NCBI RefSeq assembly: GCF_051307055.1
Contig: NZ_CP149994.1
Span: 1,178,001-1,242,000 of the forward strand
Length of the DNA stretch: 64,000 bases
Direction of reading: 5' to 3'
Source: Dryocola sp051307055
Lineage (GTDB): Bacteria; Pseudomonadota; Gammaproteobacteria; Enterobacterales; Enterobacteriaceae
In this document: piece by piece, positions 62,738 through 64,000 of the stretch
How the letters are laid out: the number at the start of each line of letters is the position of its first letter
Position numbering within the stretch: the stretch's first letter is position 1
The notes under the pieces: model-generated
What the model was told of the DNA's origin: nothing
Database searches by the model: none
What the model saw: the letters and a program-made list of their open reading frames with translations, nothing else
Position numbers and translations under genes: made by a program

Positions 62738-64000
62738 GTGTCAAAGGCAACCACAGAAAACGATAAGCTCAAGCGCGCGATAATCGTCTCGGTGATCCTG
62801 CATATCATCTTGATTGCGATCCTGATTTGGAGTTCGTTCGATGAGCACATAGACGCCAGCGCGGGCGGCGGTGGTGGATCGTCCATTGACGCGGTCATGG
62901 TCGATCCGGGTGCCGTGGTGCAACAGTACAATCGCCAGCAGAATCAGCAGGCGAGCAGCAAGCGAGCGGCGGAGCAGCGCGAAAAGCAGGCGCAGCAGCA
63001 GGCGGAAGAGCTGCAGGAAAAACAGGCCGCTGAACAACAGCGACTGAAAGCCCTGGAGAAGGAGCGTCTGGAAGCGCAGGAGCAGGCGAAGCAGCAAGCC
63101 GAGCAGCAGGAACAGGCTCAGGAAGCGGCCAAAGAAGCGCAGGAACAGCAGAAACAGGCCGAGGCGGCAGCGGCGAAAGCCAAAGCAGAGGCTAAAGCTC
63201 AGGCTGACGCTCAGGCGAAGGCGGCGGAAGAGGCGGCGAAGAAGGCCGCAGCGGATGCCCAGAAGAAAGCCGCTGAAGAAGCTGCGTCAAAAGCGGCTGA
63301 CGCCCAGAAAAAAGCGGCTGCTGAAGCCGCAGCGGCGGCGAAGAAAGCTCAGCAGGACGCCGAGAAAAAAGCCGCGGATGCAGCGGCGAAGAAAGCTCAG
63401 CAGGACGCCGAGAAAAAAGCCGCGGATGCAGCGGCGAAAAAGGCTCAGCAGGATGCCGAGAAGAAAGCAGCCGCCGAGGCAGCCAAAAAAGAAGCGGCTG
63501 AAAAAGCCGCCTCAGAAAAAGCCGCCGCCGATAAGGCTGCTGCTGCAAAAGCTGCCGCAGATAAAAAAGCGGCGGCGGATGCTAAGAAAAAGGCTGCAGC
63601 AGCGAAAGCCGCTGCCGATAAAGCCGCAGCAGAGGGCGTTGACGATCTGTTTGGCGACCTGAGCTCAGGTAAGAATGCACCGAAAACCGGCGGCGGAGCG
63701 AAAGGAGATAGCGCAGCCGCGGCCGGGAAAGGGAATAATAAAAATAATGGCGCTTCTGGTGCCGATATCAGCGGTTACGCGGGACAGCTCAAAGCAGCAA
63801 TTGGGAGCAAGTTTTATCAGGACCCTGCCTTTAACGGCAAGATCTGCTCGTTGCGTATAAAACTGGCTCCTGATGGTTTACTGCTTGATATCAAATCAGA
63901 AGGTGGCGACCCGGCTCTTTGTCAGGCGGCCATTGCGGCAGCGCGTCTGGCGAAAATTCCAAAGCCGCCAAGCCAGGACGTTTATGAAGTTTTCAAAAAC
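62738..64000 (+). CDS. tolA: TolA (C-terminus outside window)
   Basis: TolA spans the periplasm to link TolQR with TolB/Pal and the outer membrane. It starts with GTG (SKATTENDKLKRAIIV) and stays open to the window end, 421 codons; by comparison with E. coli about seven residues are missing. Domains: one membrane helix (about 14-34), a long Ala/Lys/Gln/Glu-rich helical domain II (about 65-305), and the globular domain III with CSLRIKLAPDGLL and the partner Cys in PALCQAA. Domain II contains in-phase 48-bp repeats. Confidence 0.97.
   Translation, partial: MSKATTENDKLKRAIIVSVILHIILIAILIWSSFDEHIDASAGGGGGSSIDAVMVDPGAVVQQYNRQQNQQASSKRAAEQREKQAQQQAEELQEKQAAEQQRLKALEKERLEAQEQAKQQAEQQEQAQEAAKEAQEQQKQAEAAAAKAKAEAKAQADAQAKAAEEAAKKAAADAQKKAAEEAASKAADAQKKAAAEAAAAAKKAQQDAEKKAADAAAKKAQQDAEKKAADAAAKKAQQDAEKKAAAEAAKKEAAEKAASEKAAADKAAAAKAAADKKAAADAKKKAAAAKAAADKAAAEGVDDLFGDLSSGKNAPKTGGGAKGDSAAAAGKGNNKNNGASGADISGYAGQLKAAIGSKFYQDPAFNGKICSLRIKLAPDGLLLDIKSEGGDPALCQAAIAAARLAKIPKPPSQDVYEVFKN
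63335..63478 (+). repeat. Three tandem 48-bp repeats in tolA
   Basis: Units start at 63335, 63383 and 63431. The first two are identical and the third differs at a few silent positions. Each encodes AAKKAQQDAEKKAADA or a close variant, keeping the reading frame and the helical heptad-like pattern. Confidence 0.9.

Noticed and set aside
63192..63662. Long frames rich in Lys/Arg/Pro or Leu/Pro over the tolA repeats
   Set aside because: They are out-of-frame or antisense readings of the TolA Ala/Lys-rich stalk; the true frame starts at the GTG at 62738 and runs off the window.

Overview
The window is chromosomal core sequence from a gamma-proteobacterium of the family Enterobacteriaceae. Nearly every protein matches its Escherichia coli counterpart in length and motifs, and gene order follows the E. 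coli stretch from mrdB to tolA. Several blocks found at these positions in E. coli are missing: hscC-rihA between ybeL and gltL, speF-potE-kdp between pgm and ybfA, pxpA after pxpC, the genes between nei and gltA, and mngRAB between sucD and cydA. Codon usage and GC-rich third positions suggest an Enterobacter/Kosakonia/Cedecea-like relative, but the genus cannot be fixed from sequence alone. I see no prophage, insertion sequence, CRISPR array or defence island.

Layout. Positions 1-9.1 kb (minus strand) carry cell elongation and ribosome genes (mrdB partial, mrdA, rlmH, rsfS), then cobC, nadD, holA, lptE and leuS. After ybeL (+) come the glutamate/aspartate ABC transporter gltIJKL with the 3'UTR-type sRNA SroC, then lnt-corC-ybeY-ybeZ and miaB. 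ubiF (+) converges on a seven-gene tRNA operon (Met, Leu, 4 Gln, Met), followed by asnB. At 23.6-30.1 kb lie the N-acetylglucosamine genes nagBACD and divergent nagE, then glnS, the chitoporin pair chiPQ, fur, fldA, ybfE and ybfF. At 37-45.5 kb are seqA, pgm, ybfA, a TudS-DUF1722 (RudS-type) tRNA desulfidase, phrB, ybgI, pxpB, pxpC and nei. At 45.5-57.2 kb are gltA and sdhCDAB-sucABCD, giving citrate synthase, succinate dehydrogenase, 2-oxoglutarate dehydrogenase and succinyl-CoA synthetase. The window ends with cydABX-ybgE and ybgC-tolQR-tolA (tolA cut by the window edge).

The genes form coherent circuits. NagC-like operators occur both between nagB and nagE and, as a widely spaced pair, before chiP, tying chitin-oligosaccharide uptake to GlcNAc metabolism; chiP also carries a 12-nt ChiX pairing site. 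gltI has a C/A-rich GcvB-type target, and SroC from the same transcript is the known GcvB sponge. The TCA and cytochrome bd genes have readable CRP, ArcA and FNR boxes. Points most worth a second look are the RudS/photolyase pair, the A1:C72 mismatch in the first tRNA-Met, the missing pxpA, an NtrC-type enhancer pair upstream of gltI, and a fur leader whose best-signalled upstream start is in frame with fur.
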